Source of the DNA: Lachnospiraceae bacterium
GTDB lineage: Bacteria > Bacillota > Clostridia > Lachnospirales > Lachnospiraceae
DNA: 34,417 bases
Direction of reading: 5' to 3'
Assembly: GCA_029098105.1 (NCBI GenBank)
Contig: JAQXNR010000146.1
Location: forward strand, 1-34,417
The position numbers were made by a program, and so were the translations under genes. The notes beneath the pieces are model-generated. The model had not been told where the DNA came from, ran no database searches, and saw only the letters and a program-made list of their open reading frames with translations. Below, one piece after another: positions 25,921 to 34,303 of this stretch. How positions within the stretch are numbered: the stretch's first letter is position 1; each line of letters opens with the position of its first letter.

Positions 25921-27390
25921 ATGAAGAAGACACAGAATATGGAGAGGAACCTTTCCATGGTGATGGATTTTTATGAGTTGACAATGAGTAATGGATATTT
26001 TATGGATGCGGACAAGGATACCCGGGTCGTGTTTGATGTGTTTTACCGGAAGAATCCGGACAACGGCGGCTTTGCCATTTTTACCGGGTTGGAGCAGATT
26101 GTAGAATACATTGAGAACCTGCATTTTTCTCAGGAGGATATAGTATACCTTCGTTCCCAGAATATGTTTTGTGAGGAATTTTTGCAGTACCTTGAGCAGT
26201 TTTCTTTCCAAGGGGATTTGTATGCTTTCCCGGAAGGAACAGTAATGTACCCGGGGGAACCGATTCTCACAGTAGTGGCACCGCTTATTGATGCCCAGTT
26301 GATTGAGACTGCTATTTTACTGCAAATTAATCACCAGTCTCTGATTGCAACAAAGACCCGACGGATTGTAAAAGCGGCACAGGGAAGGGCGGTTTCTGAT
26401 TTTGGAGCGCGGCGTGCCCACAATATGGACGCTGCGGTTTACGGCGGAAGGGCGGCATTTATAGGCGGAGCCGTAAGCACTGCGACGGTACTCTCTGGAG
26501 AGATGTTTGATATTCCTATTAGTGGTACGATGGCACACAGTTTTGTCATGTTTTATAAGGACGAATATACCGCATTCAAAAAATATGCCCAGACCTACCC
26601 GGATGCTACGGTTTTGCTTGTGGACACCTATGACGTTCTTCGCAGTGGAATTCCCAATGCCATACGAGTGGCAAAGGAAGTGCTGGAACCGATGGGGAAG
26701 CGCTTGAAGGGAGTCCGCATTGACAGTGGCGATTTGGCATATTTGACGAAAAAGACCCGCAAGATGCTGGACGCGGCAGGGCTTGATGACTGTAAGATTA
26801 TTATTTCCAACAGTCTGGATGAATTTACGATTACTTCTATATTGAATCAGGGAGGCTGTGTGGACAGTTTTGGTGTGGGAGAACGGCTGATTACCGCGAA
26901 ATCGGAGCCGGTGTTTGGAGCCGTTTACAAACTGGCGGCAGTGGAGGAACAGGGCGTATTTGAGCCCCGTATTAAGTTGTCAGAGAATGTGGAGAAGATT
27001 ACAAATCCCGGTCGCAAAAAGGTATACCGGATTATTAATGAAGAGGGGCGTGCCATTGCGGATATGATTGCAAAGGCGGAGGAGGAGATTGATATGAGCC
27101 AGCCCTTCCGCTATGTGGATCCGATTAAACCTTGGAAAAATCGCTTTTTTGAGAATTGTCGGGCGATTGAATTGCAACAGCCGGTGTTTCAGAATGGAAA
27201 ATGTGTAATGAAGCGTCCTTCCCTGCAGGAGATTGCAGATTATGTAAGACGACAACTCAGTGAAGAAATCTGGGAGGAGGAACAGCGCTTTGAATACCCT
27301 CATCTGCACTACATGGATATGACACCGGATTATTATGAGATGAAGATGCAGTTGCTGAACGATTCCCGGGTAGAGGATGGGGGACAGTAA
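25921..27390 (+). CDS. pncB: Nicotinate phosphoribosyltransferase
   Basis: This 489-residue enzyme makes nicotinate mononucleotide from nicotinate and PRPP, the first step of NAD salvage. Typical features are DFYELTMSNGYF (16-27), SDFGARRAHNMDAAVYGG (159-176), SGTMAHSFVMFY with the phosphorylated-type His206, and RIDSGDLAYL. Length is normal. GGGAGGAC precedes the ATG, and a TATAAT (25880-25885) about 36 bp upstream of the start could be its -10 box, with no good -35 box. mgsA follows after 39 nt. NAD salvage and the NAD-dependent SIR2 protein both occur in this window, but the genes are 8 kb apart. Confidence 0.95.
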   Translation: MKKTQNMERNLSMVMDFYELTMSNGYFMDADKDTRVVFDVFYRKNPDNGGFAIFTGLEQIVEYIENLHFSQEDIVYLRSQNMFCEEFLQYLEQFSFQGDLYAFPEGTVMYPGEPILTVVAPLIDAQLIETAILLQINHQSLIATKTRRIVKAAQGRAVSDFGARRAHNMDAAVYGGRAAFIGGAVSTATVLSGEMFDIPISGTMAHSFVMFYKDEYTAFKKYAQTYPDATVLLVDTYDVLRSGIPNAIRVAKEVLEPMGKRLKGVRIDSGDLAYLTKKTRKMLDAAGLDDCKIIISNSLDEFTITSILNQGGCVDSFGVGERLITAKSEPVFGAVYKLAAVEEQGVFEPRIKLSENVEKITNPGRKKVYRIINEEGRAIADMIAKAEEEIDMSQPFRYVDPIKPWKNRFFENCRAIELQQPVFQNGKCVMKRPSLQEIADYVRRQLSEEIWEEEQRFEYPHLHYMDMTPDYYEMKMQLLNDSRVEDGGQ

Positions 27391-27429
27391 CCAGTAAACA
27401 GTAGAATAGATGAATTGGAGGAATTTAGT

Positions 27430-27900
27430 ATGAAACAGGATTATATTACGTTGACGATTGGAAAGCAAAAGAGCATTGCGCTGATTGCCCATGACGGGAA
27501 AAAACCGGATTTGATTTCCTGGTGTGAGGAAAACAGAGAAATATTAAAAAATCATTTTCTCTGTGGGACAGGCACGACCGCGCGGATGATTACAGACCGG
27601 ACCGGACTGCCGGTACGGGGATATAACAGCGGGCCTCTGGGAGGTGACCAACAGATTGGGGCAAAGATTGTAGAAGGGAAAATTGATTTTGTCATTTTCT
27701 TTTCCGACCCGCTGACAGCACAGCCCCACGACCCGGATGTAAAAGCACTCACCCGGATTGCCCAGGTATACGATATACCGATTGCGGTGAATAAGGCTTC
27801 GGCAGATTTTATGATTCGCTCGCTTTATATGGACACAGAGTATGACCATGATGTGATTAATTTCCAGAAAAATATAAAAGACCGGGCGAATACTCTTTGA
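27430..27900 (+). CDS. mgsA: Methylglyoxal synthase
   Basis: This 156-residue enzyme turns dihydroxyacetone phosphate into methylglyoxal and phosphate, a glycolytic bypass used when phosphate is low or sugar phosphates pile up. Conserved sites are ALIAHDGKK (17-25), GTGTT (46-50), SGPLGGDQQ with catalytic-type Asp73, and DPLTAQPHDPD with His100. The length is typical. ATG 27430 is chosen for its upstream GGAGG; the ATG at 27415 lies before that site. It is probably cotranscribed with pncB. Confidence 0.95.
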   Translation: MKQDYITLTIGKQKSIALIAHDGKKPDLISWCEENREILKNHFLCGTGTTARMITDRTGLPVRGYNSGPLGGDQQIGAKIVEGKIDFVIFFSDPLTAQPHDPDVKALTRIAQVYDIPIAVNKASADFMIRSLYMDTEYDHDVINFQKNIKDRANTL

Positions 27901-27968
27901 GGGAAAAAAAGCATTTTTTGATATAACAGGAAATGCAATATAGGAACGCAGTTAGAAAGGGAGATTTT

Positions 27969-28907
27969 ATGGCAAAAAAAGAATTTACAATTCCTTCCAC
28001 AAATGGGAAAAATCAGCTTCACACGGTTTTATGGACACCAGAAACGAAAACTCCGATTGGGATTGTACAGATTTCTCATGGGATGATTGAATATGTAAAC
28101 CGCTATGACCGATTTGCCACATTTTTGGCAGAACAGGGTTTTGTTGTGATTGGAAATGACCATTTGGGACATGGAAAGACGGCCAGAGACGAGGAGGAAT
28201 TGGGGTATATGGACTCTCCCGATGGCAGTCTTGCGATTGTACGGGATTTGCACCGGGTTTCCCGCTATGTAAAAAAACGTTACCCGAATCTTCCTTTTTT
28301 TCTGCTGGGACACAGCATGGGTTCTTTTATGGCGCGGCGGTATGCCATGACCTATGGTGAAGAACTGGATGGATTGCTGTTGCTGGGAACCGGATACCAG
28401 CCCAAACCAGTGTTGCTCATGGCGTATACTGTGCTGACATTGCTGCATTTGACGGTAGGTGACCACTGCCGTAGTCTCTTGATGGAGTTTTTGGCATTTG
28501 GAACTTATAATTTTCGAATTCTGGATGAAAAGTCTCTGCATGCATGGGTTACAAGAGACAAAAAGATTCTGGAGGCATACGACAATGACCCGTTCTGCAC
28601 GTTCCGTTTTACGGTAAATGGGTATAAGACTCTGTTCGATACCCTCTGGTACATTGAGAAGGCAGAGAATATTGCAAAACTGCCAAAGGATTTGCCTATG
28701 TTTTTTGCCTCCGGGGATGCGGACCCGGTGGGAGGGTACAAAAAGGGAGTAAAACGGGTGGTAGAGGAATACCGCAAAAAAGGTATTCTGGAAGTGGACC
28801 TGATTTTCTACCAAGGTGCCCGCCATGAAATTCTCAATGAACTGGAATATGACCGTGCCCAGGAGGACATTCTGGAATGGCTGATGGGACAACTGGAACG
28901 GTTGTAA
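27969..28907 (+). CDS. Alpha/beta hydrolase (lysophospholipase/monoacylglycerol lipase-like)
   Basis: This 312-residue serine hydrolase has the fold and triad of the Hydrolase_4/S33 group: oxyanion region QISHGMIEYVNRYD (34-47), nucleophile Ser116 in LLGHSMGS, Asp252 in ASGDADPVGG and His286 in QGARHEILNE. No signal peptide is present. Relatives cleave lysophospholipids or monoacylglycerols. The HGM-x-E-x-x-x-RY pattern is typical. AGAAAGGGAG lies before ATG 27969. It ends four bases from the convergent histidine phosphatase gene. Confidence 0.9.
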   Translation: MAKKEFTIPSTNGKNQLHTVLWTPETKTPIGIVQISHGMIEYVNRYDRFATFLAEQGFVVIGNDHLGHGKTARDEEELGYMDSPDGSLAIVRDLHRVSRYVKKRYPNLPFFLLGHSMGSFMARRYAMTYGEELDGLLLLGTGYQPKPVLLMAYTVLTLLHLTVGDHCRSLLMEFLAFGTYNFRILDEKSLHAWVTRDKKILEAYDNDPFCTFRFTVNGYKTLFDTLWYIEKAENIAKLPKDLPMFFASGDADPVGGYKKGVKRVVEEYRKKGILEVDLIFYQGARHEILNELEYDRAQEDILEWLMGQLERL

Positions 28908-28911
28908 TGTC

Positions 28912-29520
28912 TTAATAATATATACGTCCCTCGTCCAACACCTCGTAATGACCGTTTTTGAAAGAGAGAATGATTACATTGCAGTTCTGCTGCAGACCGC
29001 CGGACCAGTATTGGGAAAGGTCATGCTGTTTGACATAGCACATAATGGCTTTGTTCATGGCACCATGCCCGGCGATTAGAATCCGCTCCCACTCGGTTTC
29101 TTTTGGTTCCACAACCTGCTGCATGAATTCCCTGGTACGCTGGCATATATGTTCCAGAGTCTCTCCTCCTTCTACTGGCTGGTATAACTCCGGATGCTGG
29201 AAAAAGTAATGAAAGGGATGGGATTCATCAGCAAATAAGTCTTCTGCCCGTTTCCCTTCGTTAATTCCAAAATTCAGTTCTTTTAAACGTTCATCCCGGA
29301 TGATGGGGATGTTTCGGTATCCCCGCACCAGACAGGCGGTTTCGTAGGCACGAATCAGAGGGGAAGAATAAATTATGTCAAAATGAGTATGCTCCAGTTG
29401 TCTTCCCGTAATGCCTGCCAGTTCCCGACCATTTTCGTTTAATTCAATGTCGGCACTGCCTTGAAACAATCCCTTTTCGTTCCAATAGGTTTCTCCATGC
29501 CGAATAATATAGATTTCCAT
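28912..29520 (-). CDS. Histidine phosphatase family protein
   Basis: This 202-residue member of the phosphoglycerate-mutase-like histidine phosphatase family has the phosphate-accepting RHG (Arg7-His8) in YIIRHGETYWNEKGLFQG, the usual DIELNENG, IYSSPLIRAYETA and second His in IAGHGAMNK. It is a phosphatase (CobC/GpmB-like) rather than a glycolytic mutase, but the substrate is unclear. It lies 17 nt downstream of the DUF4317 gene on the same strand, so the two are probably one transcript. Confidence 0.9.
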   Translation of the reverse strand: MEIYIIRHGETYWNEKGLFQGSADIELNENGRELAGITGRQLEHTHFDIIYSSPLIRAYETACLVRGYRNIPIIRDERLKELNFGINEGKRAEDLFADESHPFHYFFQHPELYQPVEGGETLEHICQRTREFMQQVVEPKETEWERILIAGHGAMNKAIMCYVKQHDLSQYWSGGLQQNCNVIILSFKNGHYEVLDEGRIYY

Positions 29521-29537
29521 GCTGTGTTTCCTCCGTA

Positions 29538-30701
29538 TTACAAAGTTTCGGGAGTTTCCCGGTTTTCTTTTGGATTGGCGGCAAGACAGCGGATTCCGTT
29601 TACGGCTACCGCGTCGTTTAATTCAATGACCAGACAGGGAACTCCGTCGATGATTCGGGTTTCCACCAAATCGGTACGCTCCGGATTTACATTTACGGTA
29701 ACATCCGGAGTTTTAATTTCGAATTTGCGAGGATTGTATACGTTTGTTGCCATAATCGGGGTATCCCGGGTAATCGTTTGGTCGTACTCTTTTTCAAAAG
29801 ATTCAATGTGTTCCATACTGGCACCGCTGCTGGCAAGGATGCCTTTCACTTCCGTTTTGTCCAGTACCAGAGGTTCCGGTGCATCTTTTTTTTCTGCTAC
29901 CAGTTCATTCAGATTATTGTGAATTGCCTTTACCGTGTCAAATTCACATTCCCTCCCCAGACTTTCTTCAATCATTAGATTAAACGTTTCTTTCTGTTCT
30001 TTTGCTGGGAGAGGAACGTGGCAGCCCAGTACCGCCTCTGTCATGGCGATGCTGATGTCCTCCGCATTTTTAGAATAGTATAACAGATTGTGGACATCTG
30101 TATTGCGGTCGTTAAAGGCAGGAAATACAAAACCCAGCATAGGTGCCTCTACCATCATGTCTCGGATGCTGTTTTCGATATTATTGGTGACCGCATTGTA
30201 ACATAATCCCGGTTTGCTGGGCTTGATGGGACAGATGCTGCACATAAGAAACTGGTAGACATAGTCCGACGCATCTTCTATACCCATACCATCTGAAGTG
30301 ATACTGGGAATGTCATAGGAATTATGAATTAGAATAATATAGTAATTGCCGGCATAATCATAGGTGTCAATGATTTTGTCATAGAATTTTTCAATGAGGG
30401 TTTCATCTTTGAGTTCGCTTTTCAAAAGTTCCATTAGGAAACGCTGAGAGCCCTCTTCGCTTTCTTCTTCCTCTCCGGGAAACTCCATATTGATTAAATT
30501 TTTGCCCAGAGTGCCGGACATGGTTTTCTTGAAAATGTCAAAATACTTAAAGCGTGCCTCCTCTTCCAGAGAGAGAAAGGCATCTTTGATTTCTACTTTT
30601 TTATTTTTGTCCGGATCCACGAAGCAACCGCAGATTCTTGTGATGCAACTGTTCTCCTGGCTGAATAATTTTTTGATTTCATTGATTTCTTTGCGGTTCA
30701 T
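29538..30701 (-). CDS. DUF4317 protein
   Basis: This 387-residue cytoplasmic protein belongs to the Clostridia-typical DUF4317 family of unknown function. The opening MNRKEINEIKKLFSQENSCI and the CGCFVDPDKNKK segment are characteristic, as is CPIKPSKPGLCYN in the middle. No membrane segments are present. ATG 30701 is chosen because GGAGGA lies just before it. Upstream there is a good divergent promoter, and the histidine phosphatase follows downstream. Confidence 0.85.
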   Translation of the reverse strand: MNRKEINEIKKLFSQENSCITRICGCFVDPDKNKKVEIKDAFLSLEEEARFKYFDIFKKTMSGTLGKNLINMEFPGEEEESEEGSQRFLMELLKSELKDETLIEKFYDKIIDTYDYAGNYYIILIHNSYDIPSITSDGMGIEDASDYVYQFLMCSICPIKPSKPGLCYNAVTNNIENSIRDMMVEAPMLGFVFPAFNDRNTDVHNLLYYSKNAEDISIAMTEAVLGCHVPLPAKEQKETFNLMIEESLGRECEFDTVKAIHNNLNELVAEKKDAPEPLVLDKTEVKGILASSGASMEHIESFEKEYDQTITRDTPIMATNVYNPRKFEIKTPDVTVNVNPERTDLVETRIIDGVPCLVIELNDAVAVNGIRCLAANPKENRETPETL

Positions 30702-30733
30702 AATTTCCTCCATAGTAAGTGATGTGTAATACC

Positions 30734-30762
30734 AGTATAGCATTTTTTTTAAAGTTTGTCAT
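30734..30762 (-). promoter_or_regulatory. Predicted sigma-A promoter for the DUF4317 gene
   Basis: On the minus strand, ATGACA (30757-30762) and TATACT (30734-30739) are separated by 17 bp. The promoter lies back to back with the flagellin-like promoter in the 152-bp gap. Confidence 0.65.
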
Positions 30763-30768
30763 AAGACA

Positions 30769-30797
30769 TTGACGTAAAAAACGATTTTCGGTATAAT
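30769..30797 (+). promoter_or_regulatory. Near-consensus sigma-A promoter for the flagellin-like gene
   Basis: TTGACG (30769-30774), a 17-bp spacer and TATAAT (30792-30797) lie about 56 bp before the ATG. No sigma-28-like motif (TAAA and a GCCGATAA-type box) is visible, although flagellin genes usually use one. Confidence 0.75.
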
Positions 30798-30853
30798 TAA
30801 AATAACTATAACGAAGTCTGAATACAGAATATCCGTAAGGAAAGGGTGATAGT

Positions 30854-31612
30854 ATGAATATTTCGGGGTCCAGTTCTAATTACAGTTACGCTGGGGGACT
30901 GGTTACAGGACAGGTGAATTCCTCCAGCAATCCTGCTGGGGTTGCGATAGATGAGAATGCCAAGGCACAGATACGGGGAACGGATGTGGGTACCGACAAT
31001 GCCCGGGCGGGACAGGATATGTTGAAGGTGGCAGATGGTGCCCTTTCTAATGTTACCGATATGTTGGGACGGATGCGGGAGTTGGCGGTACAGGCTTCCA
31101 ATTCAGCTGTGTATTCTCAGGATGACAAGCAGGCAATGCAGGATGAGATTGACCAGCTTAAGCAGGGAATTTCAGATGCAGTCAGGAATACAGAGTTTAA
31201 TACGAAGAAATTATTTGACGGCAGTATGGCAGATGCGAATCTGGCTACGAATCCGGATGGTTCCGGGATGTCCATCCAGTTTGAGAATACCTCTCTTAAG
31301 ACACTGGGAATTGAAGATTTCAGTGTGATGGGAGAATTTGATATTTCGAAGTTGGATAATGCCATTGCGGCAGTCAATAAGAGCCGGGCTTCTCTGGGAG
31401 CCCAGTCGAATGTGCTGGACAGTGCCAGAGCATATAATACGATTGCTTCTGAGAATTTGAGCAGTCTGACCAATCGTCTGGAGGATGTGGATACAGAGCA
31501 GTATGTTTCTGAGCGGAATAAGAAGCAGTTGCTGAATTTATACCAGTTATATGCCCAGAAGATGGATGTACATAGCCAGGAATCCTTCATCAATAAGATG
31601 TTTGGCAGTTGA
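30854..31612 (+). CDS. Flagellin-like protein (orphan, atypical ends)
   Basis: This 252-residue protein has flagellin D1-type helices: GQDMLKVADGALSNVTDMLG and LGRMRELAVQASNSA in the first half, then AVNKSRASLGAQSNVLDSA and ENLSSLTNRLEDVD later. The ends differ from ordinary flagellins. The usual N-terminal MRINxNxxAL stretch is replaced by a Ser/Gly/Asn-rich start, and the C-terminus (LLNLYQLYAQKMDVHSQESF) lacks the usual L-x-Q-A-N ending. It may be a minor filament subunit, a hook-associated variant or a non-filament relative. AAGGAAAGGGTG precedes the ATG, and a strong terminator follows. No other flagellar structural genes are adjacent. Confidence 0.82.
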   Translation: MNISGSSSNYSYAGGLVTGQVNSSSNPAGVAIDENAKAQIRGTDVGTDNARAGQDMLKVADGALSNVTDMLGRMRELAVQASNSAVYSQDDKQAMQDEIDQLKQGISDAVRNTEFNTKKLFDGSMADANLATNPDGSGMSIQFENTSLKTLGIEDFSVMGEFDISKLDNAIAAVNKSRASLGAQSNVLDSARAYNTIASENLSSLTNRLEDVDTEQYVSERNKKQLLNLYQLYAQKMDVHSQESFINKMFGS

Positions 31613-31652
31613 ATCGGATTCTGACATATATTGTACGCAAGGAGATGAGAAG

Positions 31653-31678
31653 GAGGGTGCACTGCCACCCTCTTTTTT
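31653..31678 (+). terminator. Rho-independent terminator after the flagellin-like gene
   Basis: GAGGGTG (31653-31659) pairs perfectly with CACCCTC (31666-31672) around a 6-nt loop, followed by six T residues. Confidence 0.9.
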
Positions 31679-31718
31679 GGAGTTTATAGAACAGAGAAGA
31701 ATAAACTGGAGGAAGTAA

Positions 31719-32690
31719 ATGAATATTGGAATTTTAGGATTGGGAGAAATTGCCCAGCAGATGGCACAGACGGTAAGCCGGATGGAGAATGTTACCCTAT
31801 ATGGGGTGGCAGCCCGGGACATCAATAAGGCAGTGAATTTTGCCAAACGCTTCGGGGTAAAAAAGGCGTATGGAAGTTATGCGGATTTGGCGGCAGATGG
31901 AGAGATTGACTTAATCTATATAGCGACTCCCCATTCCTATCATTTTGAACATGCAAAAATGTGTCTGGAACAGGGGCGTCCGGTTTTAGTAGAGAAGGCA
32001 TTTACCGTAAATCAGGCAGAGGCACAGGAATTAATTCGTCTGGCAGAGGAAAAAAAGGTATTTTTGTGTGAGGCAATGTGGGTTCGATTTATGCCAATGG
32101 CAGAAAAATTACAGAAATTGCTGGAAGAGGATTGGATTGGAGAAGTAGTTTCAGTAAGTGCCAATCTTGGGTATGAGATGACGAGCAAGGAGCGTCTGGT
32201 GGAACCGGCTCTGGCAGGTGGAGCATTGTTGGATGTGGGAATTTACCCGTTGACCTTTGCTACGATGGTGTTGGGCTATGACATCCAGTATATTTCTACG
32301 GCAGTCGTCCGGCTGGCATCCGGTGTGGATGCCCAGGAAAACATTACCCTGACTTACAGCAATGGTGCGCTGGCAGATTTGTATTCCAGCATGCTTTGTA
32401 ATACGGACCGGCGGGGGGTGATTTACGGAACTAAGGGGTATATTGAAGTGGACAATATCAACTGTTTTGAGGCGTTTCGGGTATATGACAGCCATCAGAA
32501 TTGCATTCATGAAGTGCAGGCAGAGCCACAAATCAGTGGTTATGAATATGAGGTGGAAGCATGCCGCAGGGCATTGGAACAGGGAGCATTGGAATGTCCT
32601 CAGATGCCTCATGCGCTGAGTATAAAAATGATGCAGATTATGGATGCAATACGGAGGCAGTGGGGGCTGGTGTATCCGGGAGAGGAATAA
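31719..32690 (+). CDS. Gfo/Idh/MocA family oxidoreductase
   Basis: This 323-residue NAD(P)-dependent dehydrogenase has an N-terminal Rossmann fold with GILGLGEIAQQM (4-15), IATPHSYH (68-75) and the catalytic-type Lys93 in VEKAFTVN, where many relatives have EKP. The C-terminal domain includes GGALLDVGIYPL. It resembles dihydrodiol or 1,5-anhydrofructose dehydrogenase-like members, which act on sugars or cyclic polyols. The substrate is not determinable. GGAGG lies before the ATG, and the gene appears to stand alone between the flagellin terminator and the secreted-protein gene. Confidence 0.9.
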   Translation: MNIGILGLGEIAQQMAQTVSRMENVTLYGVAARDINKAVNFAKRFGVKKAYGSYADLAADGEIDLIYIATPHSYHFEHAKMCLEQGRPVLVEKAFTVNQAEAQELIRLAEEKKVFLCEAMWVRFMPMAEKLQKLLEEDWIGEVVSVSANLGYEMTSKERLVEPALAGGALLDVGIYPLTFATMVLGYDIQYISTAVVRLASGVDAQENITLTYSNGALADLYSSMLCNTDRRGVIYGTKGYIEVDNINCFEAFRVYDSHQNCIHEVQAEPQISGYEYEVEACRRALEQGALECPQMPHALSIKMMQIMDAIRRQWGLVYPGEE

Positions 32691-32821
32691 GACAGAGGAA
32701 TGCTGGAGAAAATTTCCATGTTTTCTTGACAATTTAGTTGGGGTATGATAAATCTAAAATAGAGTATTTTTATGGTGGGTATATTGAGAAAATATTGGGT
32801 TAAGAATATGGAGGACAATTT

Positions 32822-34018
32822 ATGAAAAAAATGCAGAAACGAATTCTTGCAGTGATTCTTGCGGTAGCAATGATGTCGACACTTATATGTACCGGTAACA
32901 CTGCAAAAGCAGCGGTGGATTATTCTAGTTTGGCAACGGATCTTCCACTGAATGGTAATTGGAGTACAGATTATAAAATGACCGAAACGGATAAGGAAGA
33001 TTATTTCCGGATTACGATTCCTTCTGATGGTATATTTACCTTTAAGATTATGTCCTATATGGGTGATTTGAACTGGAAATTATATAATCAGGATTGGTCA
33101 AATAGACTTTCCGATGGCGAGGCAGATTATGGCTCAGAGACCGCCCCGGATACGAATGAATATTCCTGGGGACTGAGTGCCGGTACCTATTATATTTCAG
33201 TCGATAGTTACCGTACAGGCCGATATAAGATGTATGGTGCATTTACCAGTTGGAATACTACAGATCAGGGAGCAAATTCCTTTGATGCGCCGCTTGATTT
33301 GGGAATGGGTACACAGATGACAGGAGCCATTACCGTGACAGATTCTGAGGATTGGTATCGGATTACCGTGCCTTCCACAGGATATTATTCTGTGAAAGTA
33401 GTTGCATATGGAAATGTAGACTATTATTTATATAACAGTGATTTGTCCAAACGTATAGCGGATGATACATGGATTGATGGAACAGAATCTGCCCCGGATA
33501 CGAATACTTATGATTATACTTTGAGTGCCGGTACTTATTTTATTAAGATGTGTAATTCCTCACGCCAGAGTCGATATGTTCTTTCCTGGTATACGCTGAC
33601 ACCGGACATTTGTACTCATGATTACCAGAACACCTATGTATCTGCTACCTATTTGAGCAAGGGGTACACAAAGCACACTTGTAAGAAATGTGGATATTCC
33701 TATAAGGATAGTTATACAAATAAGTTAACTTTGAATCAGGGCTCAATCTATTATTTACTGTCCGGTAAAAAGAAACTTACTGTAAGATATTGGGGAGTTT
33801 CCTATGCGGATGGAATCCAGATACGATATTCTAAGGACAAAAAGTTTAAAAAAGGTGTAAAAACCGTTAAAGTAAAGAGTGGTTATTCTGGAAGTAAGAC
33901 AGTGAAAAAGTTGAGCAGCCGTAAACGCTATTATGTTCAGGTGCGTGGCTATAAGAAAGTAAGTGGAAAAACGGTTTATGGAAAATGGTCTTCGAAAAAG
34001 AGTGTTAAAGTAAAATAG
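32822..34018 (+). CDS. Secreted protein with two PPC-like domains and an FN3-like C-terminus
   Basis: This 398-residue exported protein has a signal peptide (about 1-31, ending NTAKA), two related beta domains (about 35-140 and 150-260), a short Cys pair segment and a basic Tyr/Lys-rich C-terminal domain (about 305-398). The repeated motif is E-[TS]-APDTN-x-Y followed by LSAGTY[YF]I (106-125 and 222-241), typical of bacterial pre-peptidase C-terminal-like domains. HTCKKCGYSYKD (285-296) resembles the small zinc-ribbon-like unit found in Lachnospiraceae surface proteins. The last domain resembles FN3-like repeats (YYVQVRGYKKV). No protease, LPXTG or membrane tail is seen. It probably binds the wall or a polysaccharide (inference). 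TTGACA at 32726 is a possible -35 box without a good -10 box. Confidence 0.82.
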   Translation: MKKMQKRILAVILAVAMMSTLICTGNTAKAAVDYSSLATDLPLNGNWSTDYKMTETDKEDYFRITIPSDGIFTFKIMSYMGDLNWKLYNQDWSNRLSDGEADYGSETAPDTNEYSWGLSAGTYYISVDSYRTGRYKMYGAFTSWNTTDQGANSFDAPLDLGMGTQMTGAITVTDSEDWYRITVPSTGYYSVKVVAYGNVDYYLYNSDLSKRIADDTWIDGTESAPDTNTYDYTLSAGTYFIKMCNSSRQSRYVLSWYTLTPDICTHDYQNTYVSATYLSKGYTKHTCKKCGYSYKDSYTNKLTLNQGSIYYLLSGKKKLTVRYWGVSYADGIQIRYSKDKKFKKGVKTVKVKSGYSGSKTVKKLSSRKRYYVQVRGYKKVSGKTVYGKWSSKKSVKVK

Positions 34019-34028
34019 ATATAAGAGG

Positions 34029-34064
34029 TAGAGTCGGTATATTCACCGGCTCTATTTATTTTTT
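34029..34064 (+). terminator. Rho-independent terminator after the secreted-protein gene
   Basis: TAGAGTCGGT (34029-34038) pairs with ACCGGCTCTA (34045-34054) with one G-T pair and a 6-nt loop, followed by TTTATTTTTT. Confidence 0.88.
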
Positions 34065-34086
34065 GCAAAAGTTGAATAAATTTCAG

Positions 34087-34115
34087 TTTCTTGATACGAC
34101 ATATTCTGCTATAAT
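34087..34115 (+). promoter_or_regulatory. Predicted extended -10 promoter for the trpD-like gene
   Basis: TGC-TATAAT (34107-34115) is an extended -10 element, with a weak -35 box TTTCTT 17 bp upstream (34087-34092). Transcription from it would give a leader of about 210 nt containing repeat copy C. Confidence 0.5.
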
Positions 34116-34152
34116 AAAATAGGAGACAATGCGCTCTGAATATATAGTGAGA

Positions 34153-34303
34153 TAGGCAATTGCGAAATTCATGTATTTCTATTGAATTAACATAATTTAT
34201 ATATAAATGAGTGCCTTTGTACCGACCGAAGGGAGGACAACGAAACGAATGTTATATAAATTATGTTTATTGTATTAGAAACACCTTGTTTCGCAATTAC
34301 ATA
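34153..34303 (+). repeat. Copy C: 151-bp inverted-repeat element in the trpD leader
   Basis: The left end TAGGCAATTGCGAAA (34153-34167) matches the reverse complement of the right end TTTCGCAATTACATA with two changes. Inside, AACATAATTTATATA (begins 34189) and TATATAAATTATGTT are perfect inverted repeats, and TTTCTA/TAGAAA add to the stem. The loop of about 45 nt includes ACCGACCGAAGGGAGG. It has no transposase and no clear target duplication. It resembles a miniature inverted-repeat element or a structured RNA. Confidence 0.65.

Noticed and set aside
32726-32754. TTGACA upstream of the PPC-domain gene as a full promoter
   Set aside because: The only good -10-like box, TATGAT, is 12 bp away, too close; a 17-bp spacing gives the poor TAAATC.
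34129-34155. Short frame MRSEYIVR before the trpD-like gene as a tryptophan attenuator peptide
   Set aside because: It contains no Trp codon, and the expected transcription start (about 34122) falls within its ribosome-binding site.
34201-34250. GTACCGACCGAAGGG as a T-box riboswitch core
   Set aside because: It lacks the TGGNACCGCG T-box sequence and any recognisable specifier stem.
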